NCBI GenBank assembly: GCA_027943245.1
Contig: JANDJZ010000048.1
Coordinates: forward strand, 62,001 to 126,000
Source of the DNA: Acanthamoeba sp. SK_2022b
Lineage: Eukaryota > Discosea > Longamoebia > Acanthamoebidae
Length of the DNA stretch: 64,000 bases
Direction of reading: 5' to 3'
Part shown: positions 32,488 to 46,013 of the stretch, in pieces
Position numbering within the stretch: position 1 is the first letter of the stretch
How the letters are laid out: each line of letters starts with the position of its first letter
Position numbers and translations under genes: made by a program
The notes under the pieces: model-generated
What the model saw: the letters and a program-made list of their open reading frames with translations, nothing else
Databases searched by the model: none
Told to the model about the DNA's origin: nothing

Positions 32488-35400
32488 CACACACCGTGAC
32501 CCTGTGAGGCGAGCCGAAGGGGCAGAGCGAGAGGTGGGGGCGCGTGCCTGGATCTTGTCCTCGATGGCGACGTGGAAGGGCTTGGGCTGCGGCACGCACG
32601 CCTCGACCGAGAAGTCGATGGGCTCCCTGAAGACCTGGAGGCTCTTCCTCAGGTGGACGTCCTCCAGCTTCTGGTGAATCTTGAACCTGGTGGTCACGGA
32701 CATGGAGACACGAGGCGACCACGACGACGGCCTTTAGTGCAAAGTCCACCAATCATCCTTCCTAGGCTGCGTGAGGTGGGGCGGGCTGGGGCTGGGGCGC
32801 ACTCGGTGTGGTTCTTGAGAAGGGTCTTGAAGGCGTTCTTGCGCCAGACGTTGGACACGTTCTGGATGCAGAGCTGGTTGAACTGGATGCGCTCGGAGCG
32901 CATGCTGTTGACGACCAGCCAGGCGGCGACGTCCACCAGCACCTTCCTGTCGCCGTCGATTCCTGTATCGACCGGAGAGAGGGCGCGCCTGTCAGGGCCT
33001 GGAGTGGGCGGAAGCGAGGAGGGGAGATTGGGGGGTTGACCATTGGACGGCATGCGGGCCTGCTTGAGCTCGCGAGCCATCAGGCGCTCGATTTCGGGGA
33101 TGATGTACAGGTGGATCGTTTGTCCCTTGCCGATGCCACGCATACGGAAAGCGCCTGGACGCCACACGCGAGCAACAAGAGTTGGCAACCACACATGCAC
33201 GCGTGCGTGTGCTCTCATGCGAGCAAGGAACCAGAGAGATACCTTGGGCGTAGTCACGGAAGGTCATGTCCTTGCCGAGGGTGAGCACCGCGCACGCGTT
33301 GAGCACGTGCTTGATGTCCATGCCCGTCGTGTGGACCTGGCGCGATCACAGGAGACCAATGCCGTTCTGTTAATAAGATCGCCGCTCGACTTTGGAGCAC
33401 AAATGGAGGGGTTGCTCCCAGAGGGGGGGGCTCGAACCTGATCGTAGAAAGCGAAACGCTTCTTTTCGCTGATGCCGCACTGGGCCAGCTTGAGCACCCG
33501 GCCCGTGGCGCGCACGAGGATCATCTTTCTGTCGAACTCGTCCAGGAACACCACGCCCTCGAAGTTCTTGAGGCCGTTGGCCAGCAGGTACTGCGCCACC
33601 TGTTTGTGTTTGTTGAGGCCAAAGCGTTGCCCCATCGCGGTTTGTTGAGTACTCAACCGAATTCACCGCCCCAGACCTAGCAGCAGCAGCAAGTGCGTTG
33701 AGGCAAGCGGCGTACCTGGAAGTTGGTCATGCCCGTGATGAGGGCGCCCGTGTCGATCAGCGCGTGGTAGGGCGGATTGGCGTTGGCGATCTTGTTGAGC
33801 AGCGACTTGACGGACCATCCCTCCTCGACCACCTCGTGGCTGACGATGTCCGGGTCGGTCAGGTAGTTGATCATCAAACCGTCAGAACCTTGAGGGGAGA
33901 GATCAGGGCGTAAGCGACGCACGACCACATCGACATATCCGATCTCCAACAAATGGGAAAACAAAAACAAAATATAAATAAAAAAATCAAAATAAAACGC
34001 ACCCTTCTCGTAGCCGCACTGGCCGAGCTCGATGGGCATGAGGTCGGAAGGCGTTCCCGAGAAACCTATACGGCGACCAAAGAGCATGTCGCCGCCGAGG
34101 GCTTGTCCGCTCTCGCTCAGTTTCACGATCTGAGGAGCAGAACGCAGAGACAGCGCCGCCGTGAGTCTCTCTAACCAAAGCAAGGGGAGAGGGGGGGAGC
34201 GCTGAGTGTGTGTACCTGGTGCCTCATGTAGGCCGGGAAGATGAACTCGTTGAGATACCAGTGGATGAGGTCGGGCAGCTTGAAGAGGATGGAGTGCAGC
34301 TTCTGCATCTGCTCCTCGTTGGACCTCTTCAGCAACCGCAGGGGCACCACCTCGAGCGAATCGTCCTCGTCGGTTTCCGTGTTCTCCTCCTCGTCCATCT
34401 TGTCCTTGCCCTTGGCGCCCAGGTTCTGGAAGTTGAGCGACCCTCGGACCTTGCCGCCGGCCATCTTCACCCACTGGGCGTAGCGGATGGAAGACTTGCG
34501 CTCGCTGTAGGGGCCCACCTCGAGGGTCAGCGTGGAGCGCAGGTTAGCGATGATGTCGTTGAAGTCCGACCACCTCAGGCCCTCGTAGCGGTAGGCCAGG
34601 ACAGTGAGGCCCAGGATGACGTCGGGGTGAGCAAACCTGTGTGGGGGGGGGGACACTGTTTTAGCGACATCACATCACACAACCATATCACACAGCGCGG
34701 AGGGAGTAATTGTAGAGGACATACTCGGAGGACTGCGAGGGGACGTCCTTGCCCACGAAGGGGACGGCGAGCTTGGCCCTCGTGCGGGGCATGTTGGGAT
34801 CGACCGCGATGGCCCGATCAAAGTCCTCCTTGGTGAGCAGACCGAAGGACACGCGATCGATCTGTCGCACACGAGAAGCGGTGAGCGCACGCCGATTGAA
34901 CGCAACATGACCTAGATACGCGCGTGCGTGGTTCAGTACCTTCTGAAGCACGTGAGGCAAGAACGACTTGAGCCAGTCCCGGGTGAGGTTGAGCATCTTC
35001 TTGTTCTTGGGGGAGAGCGTGTTGTTGACAAAGTCGACCAGCTCCTGCTCGTAGTTGGCCCTGTCATCCTCCAAGATGTACTCGATGATCTGCTGGTCGT
35101 TCAGCCCTGTGTGACACAAAACGATAGACGCCAAGCTCAGTACAACAGAGGGAGCGAGAGCGCGCGCGTCTACGGCGACGGGTACCGGTGAGGTTCTGGG
35201 ACTCGAGCCAGAGCAGGGCCCACTGCGCAACGATGGGCTTGATGTACTTGTGGTAGTAGTCGGGGTTGAGCAGCACGATGTGCGGGTTGCGCTGCAAGGC
35301 GCGCTGCTTGTAGCCCTCGATGACCACGGCCTTGAGCTTCTCGAGCACGTCGAGCGCGCGGTTGCTCTCCTTGAAACCGACGGACAGGGAACCGCCGTCG

Positions 35401-38400
35401 GCGTAGAAGATGGCGTCGAGCAGGTGGATGGGCAGCTTCCAGCGGAGCGGAGCAAAGTCGAGGTCGAGCTTGGGCCCGATGGGGAAGTTGAGCTCGCTCT
35501 TGAGCGGGTGGAGGATGAGATCGACCTCGTCCATGATCAGCACGCCGGAGCGGAAGAGGTTGAGGATGCGGGCCAGCTCCTTGGCGTCGGCCTCCATCTG
35601 CGGATGGCGAGGGCCCGACTCGTCCTCGATCAGGTGCAGCATCTCCATGAACTTGAGCATGATCGACTTGATGGACGTGGGGGTACTGCACACCGCCAAG
35701 ACGTCGTCACACGTTACTAGGAAGCGATCGCCGGCCGAATCGCAGCAGCAGCAGCAACAAACACAACACGCTTTAAATCGGTGGTGGAGTCTCCGCATAC
35801 CTGATCACGACGCCGTTGGTACGGATCGCGTTGACGAGCTTGTTGTAGAGCGTCTTGTCCGTCCGCGAGGCACGGTCGCAGTGCAGGGTGTAGATGCGCT
35901 TGTGCATGATCGAGGAGAATGTGCTCCTCATCACGCTGCGCGAGAACTCCAGCAGCGCCGGAGGTACGACCTGGAGGAGTGGGGGGGGGCGCCCCACGTT
36001 TAGACGCGGGGAGCGAAGAGGGGTGAAATGGCCGCTGTCGTACCTGGCACACCAGGGACTTGTTGTCGCCGAGCATGAGGGCGAGCAGCGGTCCGACGAC
36101 GGTGGTCTTGCCTTGGCCCATGATCATCTGCTTGACCATGGACTTGCCCTGGGCCATGCTGTCCATGAACTCACGGACCATGATGACCTGCCTTTCGCGC
36201 AGCAGAATGTTCCAGGTGAACTCGAAGACCAGGAAGCGCGGATCTGCGAGGTTGTACAATAGCCACGTCGCCGTTGCGTTAGAAAGCGGGGCGGGGCGCT
36301 CATAGCTGGAGATGAGGCCCACGCACCATAGACCAGCGTGCCGTCCTCGTTGTCGATGTAGTAGCGCTTGGTGGTGAGATTCTGCGCGAGCGACTCGCTC
36401 TGCAGGTGTCAACCCCCCCCCCCATGAGTTAGTGTCCGAACAATGCGCGAGAGAACACAAACAAGACGGTGGGGCTCTATGGCACCTTCTGGATGAGCCC
36501 AGCAATGAGAGCGGGATTGGGCTCGGCCGTTTGCTCCGGAGTCTGGTTCTGGGTCACGTGGAGCAGGCTCAGCAGTCCGCGCGCGTCGGAGAGACACCTG
36601 TTGATCTGGCCGATGCGGTTGGCGTGCAGGATGGCCGCGGCGATGATGTCGTAGACGTGCTCCTTCTTGCTGTCGTCAAAGTACGGGTTGAGCTTCTGCA
36701 GGTCCCACGCGCTCTTGGACGAAAGCAGCGAGCCAACCAAGTAGTCCAGCCCTGTCGTACAGGCAGCGCGCAGCTCGGGACATGAGTTGCGACAACGAGC
36801 AAGCACGCACAGAGAGGAGGCGAGGCGTACAGATGTGGGTCTCCTGTCCGCAGTAGCGTTGGAGCACGAAGCGGTATTTGGCGACTGTGTCGGGGGACGA
36901 CGCCTCCGGCTTCTCCTTGCCCTTTTCCTCCTCGACCTCCATCGAGTCCTGACGGAAGAGCGAGCGGGAATGTGAGCGAGCCAATCCACAACGCCCACAG
37001 GCGGGCAGAGGCAGTCGTCAGCGGGTACCGCTGGCTGGGCGGGCGGCAGAGGGACGTCGTTGGCGTGTGCGACGACGTAGGGGATGGCGTTGTTGATGTA
37101 CTCCGAGTCTTGTTCCCTGATCTTGAGCAGTTCGCCGATCAAGTCTTGGACGTGCTTGGCCACGTCGCCCAACGCGGGGCGAGCCTCGCCGCTGCATGAA
37201 CCAAGGGCTCCCCCAGGTCAGAGCTGAAGCTACAGATAGGGGGCCACACCACAAAGCGTCATTACCGAGCGTAGGACTCGATGTCCTGATCCAGCAGGCC
37301 CTTGTACTTGGCGACCTTGCCGTTGTTTTCCAGGTCAGCATAGTGCTTCATCTCAGCTTCGAGTCGCTCCATCATGAACCCGGCAACCGCCGACTTGGCC
37401 TGCTCGCCACAAAACACCCCCAAACTCGGTGAGCAAGAGGCAAGACGGTGTTTGAGAGGGGGGTGGAGTCGGTGGCGCAGGATCACCTGAGGATGGCCAG
37501 AGACGTCGAAGGGCAGCTGGCTCGACACGGGCGACTTGTTCTGCTCGTCGCGCGCAAGGAACGACACGTGCTCGTTGAGGCCGAGGGAAACCAGCGGCGA
37601 GCCGGCGAAGGCAGCCCGGGTGCCTTCGTTCATGACGAGCTTGGGATCGGACAGCCCGGTGTCCTTGTCCACCGTGCGCAGGCGCCTCTTGGTGCACATG
37701 AAGTCAGAGAGCACGGGCAGGACCCACGACCTCTCGTTTTCGGGCGTGACGGGCGCGGTCAGGTTAGGCGGGGGCAGGTTGGGCCAAGTCTCGGGCGGGA
37801 GGTTCATGTTCTCGACTGCCACCGGACGAGGAAAGAAAAGGGTAAGCCCGACTGTTCACTTACTTGCACCGCAATGGAGAGCGAAGGCTCAACGGACCCT
37901 CCATCATGAGCATGGGCACGAGAAGGGAGAACAGGTCATCGATGGGCGAAACGGTCTCGGTGTCGTCGATCCAGCCATTAATCTTCTCGTTCTTCATCTG
38001 CCTCCTATCCACAAACTACAGAGGCACGCGCACACACGCAGAATGAGCGAGGACCGGGGGTAAAAGCAAGAGCAGTGTTGTGGTGGATACCTTGGGCAGC
38101 CGCTGGCACAGCTCGGGGTTGTGCGAGAGGATGTTGAGGATGGAGGGGAGCAGGCCGCGATCGTTCTTATCGCCCATGAGCTGCAGCAGCAGGGTAGCGA
38201 GCGAGTGGGAGTCGTCGTTGGAGAGGATCTTCATCTTGGCGCCACCGGTGAACAGCTCGTAGAGGTACAGGAAGCCCAGCTTGAGCTCGCTGCCGGCCAT
38301 GGTCTCCGTGCCGGGCCTGGATGTCAAGAGAGAGAGAGAGAGAGAGGCAGAGGCGTGGTTTCCAGCACGTGAGCAACCGCCAAGCCGTTCTCCCCAGCAG

Positions 38401-39632
38401 AGCAACATACCAGAACTGGTGGGCCACGTCGAGAGCCATGACGCCGGAGAGGAGCTTGGAGGAAGCGTAGTCGACAGACAAGCTCTGCCAGTCCTTGGCC
38501 GTGGCGCCGAGCGCAGACAGGTCGTTGTGGTACGGCCAGCCCGAGTCCACCGTTCGGGGCACCACATACAGATCGACGCTCTGTGTCGTCGAGGCACAAC
38601 GGGGTTAGGCGCGCAACCGACACAGCTTCGTGGACCAAAGAACCCAAGAGAAGCGACACGTACGCTCAGGCCTGCATCCAGAGCACGCAGGTAGTACATG
38701 CGGTTCTTGACCAACGTGATGTCGTACTCGGTGTACACGCGCGGATCGAATCGAGGATCGGAGATGTCGGTGATGCACTGCTCCTCGAGGAGTTGCGATT
38801 CCTAAAGAAGGGAGTTGCGTTTGAGGAAGTGGATAGGGCCGACGACGTTTGTGCAACGCAGCCACAACGAAGCCAAGGGCAGGACCACACGCACCTCGTG
38901 GTGGGGAAGATGGCAGGTGACGGCGACGTGCTTGACCTTGACCACGTAGGCAGCGAATTCGTTGGTGATGTCCCACGGGACCTTGACCGGGCTGTCCACC
39001 GTGACCGAGGAGATCTTGATGCGCGAAGCGTGTGCGTTGGGATGACGATCCACATTGGCCTCGCCAAGCGTCTGGGAACGAGAGTGGATTGGTCAGGCTT
39101 AGATCTCAGTGTCCCTCCCTTCTCTCCACGCCGCTACCACCTACCTGGAAGATTATGTTCTCCTCGGTCGAGAACGCAGTGTCTGTACCGATGGCGCTCA
39201 CCAGCTTGAACACCTCATCGTAGTCTGCGCATTGTTATCGGAAGGAGAGGGGAGGAGCAGTTGGATGAGACACGCGCACTCAGAGACAGACAGCTCTCTG
39301 GCCAAGCCAATTGGCGGTACCCCGGTGCAGGAAGCGGAGAAGCAGGAGGTAGAGGGCAGACGCGAGGGTTGGGGTGAACATGAAGGACAACGACACGTGG
39401 ACGGGGTAGAGGTAGTATTTGGTGTCCAGCGCCTCGTGCCAGTCCTTGTCCGTGCGGTCCAGCACCAGCTCCGTGGAGAAGGGCGCGCTGCCGATGAACG
39501 GCCGCACGGGGTGGATCGAGGGCACCAACACAAGGATCTCCTGCACACACAAAAAATGAGGGACGGTTGGTGCTGATGAGGAAAGGTTGCTATCATTCAA
39601 CGCGATTGATACAGAGAGAGAGAGAGAGAGAG

Positions 39633-39705
<73 letters not shown>

Positions 39706-41056
39706 CCACAACGTACGTTGTTGGGGTCCGACAGGAGAACGGAGTGCGGAATACCGCGAATGAGGCGGGTCGTGAGCTCGCTGCGAGTGTTGGTCACGAA
39801 AAGGTTCACGTGGTCCACGCTGCAAGAGGGATGGGGGGAGAGGGGAATGGTCAGTGGGCAGAGCTGTCCAAGAGGAGGGCTTGGGCTGTACGAACCTGTA
39901 GAGCCGGGTGACGCCATCGCTGTCGGTGCGAGCGTGGAATGCCATCTTGAGGCGGGGCAGCTCGACCAGGTCGATGTTGAAGGGCTTGGTGAGGTCCTTC
40001 TGCTTGGTCCACGCCAGAACGTACGACAGCTTGTCCAGGCGAGTGATCAACCGGGCAAGACTGTGGAGCTTGGAACCTGTTCACCCGAGAGGACTCCGAA
40101 TGTTACAAGGAGTCAAAAGAAGGGGCGCTAGCGGTGCTTACCCTTTGGCGCGTGCAAGAGGTCCACCAGGAGAAGCTCCTCCTCATCCAGGTTCTTCTTC
40201 TTCTTGGTGTCGACGTTGATCTTGGACCTCCTCAGGCTCTTCTTCTCTTCCGCCTTCTCTTGCGTTTGCTCAGCCTCCTGTGGGGCGAGATGTCGTCATC
40301 AACTGGATTACGGCTTACACGGGAGACAGAAAACAGCTCGGCGCTCATATGGATGATGACCTTTACCTGTTTCTTGGTGATTTGCGGGATGCGCGTGATG
40401 CGAGCGCACACGCCAGGCTTGAGCGTGCAATCCACCTTTGGCACGCGGACCAGCTCGACGTAGATGATGTTTTGGCTCTTGTCGAGCGGATAGCCGCGCA
40501 GGTTGTCACTCTGCACACAAGCAACAAGGAACTCCCGGTCAGCACCCAAGCAGGTAGTTGTCTCAGGAGCACGGACCTTGTCTTGCCAGAAGAGATAGGA
40601 GTCCAGGAGCGCCGACGGCACGATGCCGTAGAGCAGGCGAGACGGGATGAACTGCTCGTCGGTTCCGGAGATGTTGGCCGGGTGGACCTTGTCGCGGATG
40701 ATGACGACGGACGTGGGGTCGGGGTACTCGGCGTAGGGGTGGCCGGCGCCGTGTCTCTCCCAACGAGGCCAGGGGTAGTCCCTGTCCTTGATCGAGGGCT
40801 GCATGTCGCGCAGGGAGTAGTGCACGTCGGTGGTGTACTCGAGCGAGCGGTAGAAGCGACGGCCGTGGGACATGACGTTGTAGATCTGCACGATGCGGAG
40901 GCTCTTGAACACGAAGATCTCCTTCCACGTTCCGCCCTTCTTCGGGTGAATGCCCACCATGTAGGCCACATCCGCGTCCGCCGGCAGAGGGTCCTCGGGC
41001 AGACAGATCTAGTGTAGTTTACGGGCAGGCACAAAGTGAATGCTGTACGAGTCGTG

Positions 41057-41119
<63 letters not shown>

Positions 41120-44100
41120 GTGTGGTGCATGTGTGCGCGCGCTTATGTGTTATTGCATGAGTACCTGAAGAGGGAAGGGCTGAGTGAGGTAGCTCAGCCG
41201 GACGGGCTCGAAGATGGGCACGATCCACTGTTCGCTTTCCTCGAGCTCGCCCGGAACGTAGTCGCGGTCGAGAATCTGCACGTCCATGCGCGGATCTGGC
41301 GTGCGCCAGTACTGCAGGTCGTGGTCCCGGCCGATGAGCCGCACCCACTCGCGGTTCTCCGCTGTCTCGATCGTGGCCGCCTGCATGGAGTTCGAGCCGA
41401 AGATGAGCAGCACGTCGGGCCGGCCAGCGATCGACTTGTCGAGGGCCTTTAGGTGCGAAGACTTGAGGGTGAGCTGGATCGTCTGCATGTCGATCTCCAC
41501 GCCGAGTTCGAGGTCATCGCTCACGCTCTGGATCGCGCCGTCATCTGTCCCCAAAACGAGCGTTAGCTATCGTAGCCCTGAGGGCGACGTCATGTGAACG
41601 CGTATCGCGAACCCGAGCAAGCAATTTCGCCTCAGCCACAGTACCTGCTGGTAGGACTCTTCTGCGCAGAGCGGGTCTGTCTCTTTCGCTCTCGGAGCGA
41701 GAATTTGGAGACAGCTTTCTCTTTCCTTTCTTGGAACCAACGAAAGAGGCCTCTTCCTCCTCTTCCATGTGGTCATTCTCATCATCACCACCAACGGTGG
41801 GGCGCATAGCAATTTCATCCTCCCTCCCGGTTGTGCTCTCTAGTACACCGTCGCGAACGGGAAAGGGGAGATCAGATTTGGATGGCGTGTGTGTTTTGTT
41901 TTGATCAAATTTGGTAGCCCTCCTCGTCCCTGCTGCCTCCATCGAAAGAATGGGCGCCATAACAGAGAGAGAGAGAGAGAGAGAGAGGAGAGGGGAACAA
42001 TGGACGAGACCAACCAAACGAGCGACATAACAGACGCAGTAGGGAGAGAACAATGCCTCAGAATGTACCTTGGTAGTTGGCCTGGTTGGCGGAGGAGACG
42101 ACGGTGAAGCGGCCCACGGAGCGCTGGCCCTCGATGAACGCCCATTTGCGGATAAAGTGCGCGAGGCTGTCCTTCTTCTCGTGCTGCACCCTGATGCCGG
42201 TTCCGGCCGCCACGCGAATGGCGCCCTCCATGACCTCGTTGAGCGCCTTCTGTCCGTTGGCTCTGATCCACGTGATGAGCTTGCGGCGCACCACCTTGTG
42301 TAGCAACAAACTGCAGTCAGCTTGCTGAAACCACGCTCAGACTCGGAGGAAGTGGGGGGGAGAGGCTCACCTGCAGCAGCTCAAAGACCTCGGTCTCCGG
42401 AATGGGGAGAAGCTTCATGTTCCACGTGTGCCTGGTGGTGAGGAAGATGAAGGCGCAGAGGAGGGTGCTGACGACGTTCTCGTTGAGCTCCTCGATATGC
42501 ATGTTGCGGTAGAGCAGCAGGAGGTGGGCGTGCAGCGCGCACGCGATCCTCGAGTTCTCGTCGACGACCTTGTCGTCCTCCTTGTTCTCGCAGGCCTTCA
42601 TCGCCTGGTAGCACCACGACTCCAGCATCTTGTGGACGGGGCCGTGAAGCAACTGGCGCAGCTCAGCCTGGCCCTTCTCGAGTATCTCCAGGACGGTCGG
42701 CGTGACCTCCACATCGCGCAGAGGCGCCGAAATGGTGTCGTGCTTGCCCTTTGCGTGCGCGATCATGAAGGACATGTAGTTTTCCATCCTTGCGGCGGTG
42801 CGCATCACGTAGAGGATGATGTCCACCGTGCTCGCGTACACTGTCATCGTGTCCTGAGAACAAGGCGCCAGTTAGTCGATGCCCTCACCGCTGACGACAC
42901 CGGCGATTGCCGGCAAAGCAGGAGGTAGAGTACCAGATCGAGGGCGAACTTGAGGAGCGCGACGGTGGAGGCGATCACGCCGGCGGGCGAGCGGTGGAGC
43001 TCGTTGATGAGCATGCCGTAGGGCGTAGCGAGAAGCTTCGGGTTGGTCGTGGGCACTTCCTTGGGCTCGTCCGTGAGGGAGGCCGGCAGATAGCGGCCGG
43101 GCTCAAAGAGGACGCTGTCGAGCACCTCTTGCAGCTGCTTGCTCTTGAGCGCGTGGATGCGATCCTCGGTGGAGAAGAAGCTGAGGATGAGCGGCAGGCG
43201 GATGTAGGGGACCGTGAGGTAGGAGATCAGCAGCTCAGAGTCCCTTTGGCCCAGCGCATCCTCGAAGTTGGGCAGGTTCTTGATGTGCAGCACGTCGTCT
43301 TCCGTCGTCACTGTTGTTGTTGTTGTCGTTGTTGTTGGATCATCACCACACCCGTCAGCTTCTTCCCCCCGTGAGCGCGCTGCTTGTTCAAACGAGCCAA
43401 GGTACCATTGTGCGGAGCGGTGAGGAAAGACGGTGTGGCCGTGGAGGGGAAGCGATGGGTGAACGGCTTCTTCTTGGGGCGGCAGTAGAGGAAGAAGCCC
43501 GGCTGGTAGGCGTTCACCAGGTACTCGCCCATGTCGAACTTCCACCTGTGGCGAGAAAGTGGACGGTCAACCATAGGTCCACGTATTCGAAGGACTACGC
43601 CAAAAGATGCGGTAGGGCGGCCACGTACTTGAGCTCGGCGTGCTTTTGAGTCCATGGCGCGGGGCGCGGGAAGGCCTCGTCCTCCGTGTTCATGAAGTAC
43701 TTGAAGTAGAAGGCGATGTCCCGGTAGCAAGCGAACTCGGGATAGTTCTTGATGATCAGCCACTGCTCTCCCGAGATGTAGGTGTGGATCTCACCCTGGT
43801 CAAAGGCTGTGGACGATTGTTAGCGAAAGGAGAGGAGGAGGATGAGGCGTCATCGCGCCGGGCAAAGATGCCGGTACCGAGCTCGGCGCACACTTGGGCC
43901 AGGAAGCGGTTGTTGGCCTGGTCCTGTCCCATGCCGTTCTCCCAGCTAAATATGTGGTTGGAGGGAGGGATCTCGTCGGCCTGGTCGGCGAAGTAGTCCA
44001 GCACGGAGGTGCGGGCGACGTTGAGCTCGGCGGTGTGGACCTCGATCGTCTCGCTCTGGTCCCCGAACTTGCCCGTGCTGAGGCCGTAGCCGTGGAGGCC

Positions 44101-45941
44101 CCCGTAGCCCATCAGGTGCAAGCTCACTTCGGAGGGAATGTCGGTGGCCTTCTTGCGCATGGCGGCGTCAGCAATGGCGGCAATGCACGCCGGCACGATG
44201 ATGCGAACGGCGTCAAACGAGCGGGTGGCTTGGAGCGCAAAGGCCGAAGAGGCAAAGTGCTCGATGATCCTCTGGAGCAGCACCAGGATGTCGAGCTGCA
44301 GCGCGTAGCGGATCGGCGTGCGCCAGACACAGTTGGCATAGTCCGGATTGCTGCGGCCCTTGGGCACCGGCACCAACTGAAGCACGGGGAGAAGAGAGGT
44401 GAGCAGAGGGGCATCAGATCGCACAGCACGATGAAAATAGGGGAGAAACGTGGAAAAGGTACCTGCGTGAAGGTGTACTCGATGAGGGCGCACTTGAGGA
44501 AGCTGGTGTTCTTGATCGTGTGCGTCTGTACAGAGATGAGAGTGCACAGCTTGTCGCAGTAGCGGATGGCCGCCAGGGCCTCCTCGAAATTGGTCACCTT
44601 GGCCGGCAGCTGGAGCATGTCGACTGGAACATACTTGGGCAGCTTGATGGGCAGGCCAGCCAGGCCGTCAACGTCCTCCTCGCGCAGCAGGCGGTCGAAG
44701 AAAGGATGGAGGCCCCACTGATAGTTAGCCTTGTTGCCGTCGTCCAACTCCAGCATCGGTGGCGCGCCAGCAGACTGGTCATTGACCGGCAGCCCCTTCA
44801 CCGCTTCCTCTGTGGTCCGAACAGGGCAAGAGTGAGCGGAAGCGCCGCCTTGTCTGTGGAGTGAATAGAGGAGAAGACGTTACCGACAAGATCGATGCGC
44901 CGCTTGACATCAGCAAGTTGATGCGCGGTGATCCTGTCGTCGTTGGTGTTACTGAACTTCACCGCGGTGTAGGCCAGCTGTTCGCAGGCCATCTTGATCA
45001 GGCGAATGTCCGAACCGCTGGTAGCAAAAAGCACCGACGAACCAATCTCCGCGATTAGCAATGTAAGCGAGAAACAGAGGAGCGTATACGGGAGATACCT
45101 GAGGGAGGGCACAAAGCGGAGGTCGTTGTCGATCAGCGTCACCATCTGGGCACGAAGTACGAAGCCGGCCTGCTTGGCCTTGGTCACCGACAAGCCCTTG
45201 CGCCTCAGGAGGTAGTAGAAGGAGTCCAGCACGCAGCGGTAGTAGGCCGTGGAACCGCGCTGGGGCGACCTCCAGTCGATGGCCGGATCGTCCTTGATGG
45301 CCACCAGCGACTCCTCCAGCGGCTTGCCGGTCAAGAACGGCAGCAGGTAGTCGTAGATCTTGTCGGGCGTGTTCTGCTTGGCCTGGTAGACCACCAACTT
45401 GAAGAGGAATGCCCAGAAGGCGTCGTCGTAGATACGCTTCATCGGGACATCGTCCAGCGCCAGACACGTTTTGTACCTGGCAAGGCAAAACAACAACACA
45501 ACATTAAGTCATACTACTGGATGCAAACTGCGTCATTCTCGAGAGAGAGAGAGAGAGAGAGAGAGGAGGAGGAGGAGGAGAGACGGTCTACTGCGTACAT
45601 GATCTTGGGCGGCCTATGTACAGAGGAGGGGTGGTAGGAAAGCCCCCGCAACGGATCGGTGTTGACCAGAACGAAGCGGAAAGACTCGGCGGCGGTCCTT
45701 TCCAGAATGTACATCAGCGAGTGGTCGTTGATACCACCGGGAATGATCATGAACTCTCCCTCCTACGTTTTTTGAAGTGTCCGGTGCCGTGAGTGGACGA
45801 CTCCCCCAAAGGAAAATGGAGGAGAGAAGAGCCCGCCGAGAGGGGAGGTTCGCAAACCTTGATCGACTTGACTTGCTTGGTGAAGCCGCGAAGGAAATGG
45901 ATGAGCTGGGCTCCGCCTTTCACGGCCAGGGCGAACTGATT

Positions 45942-46013
<72 letters not shown>

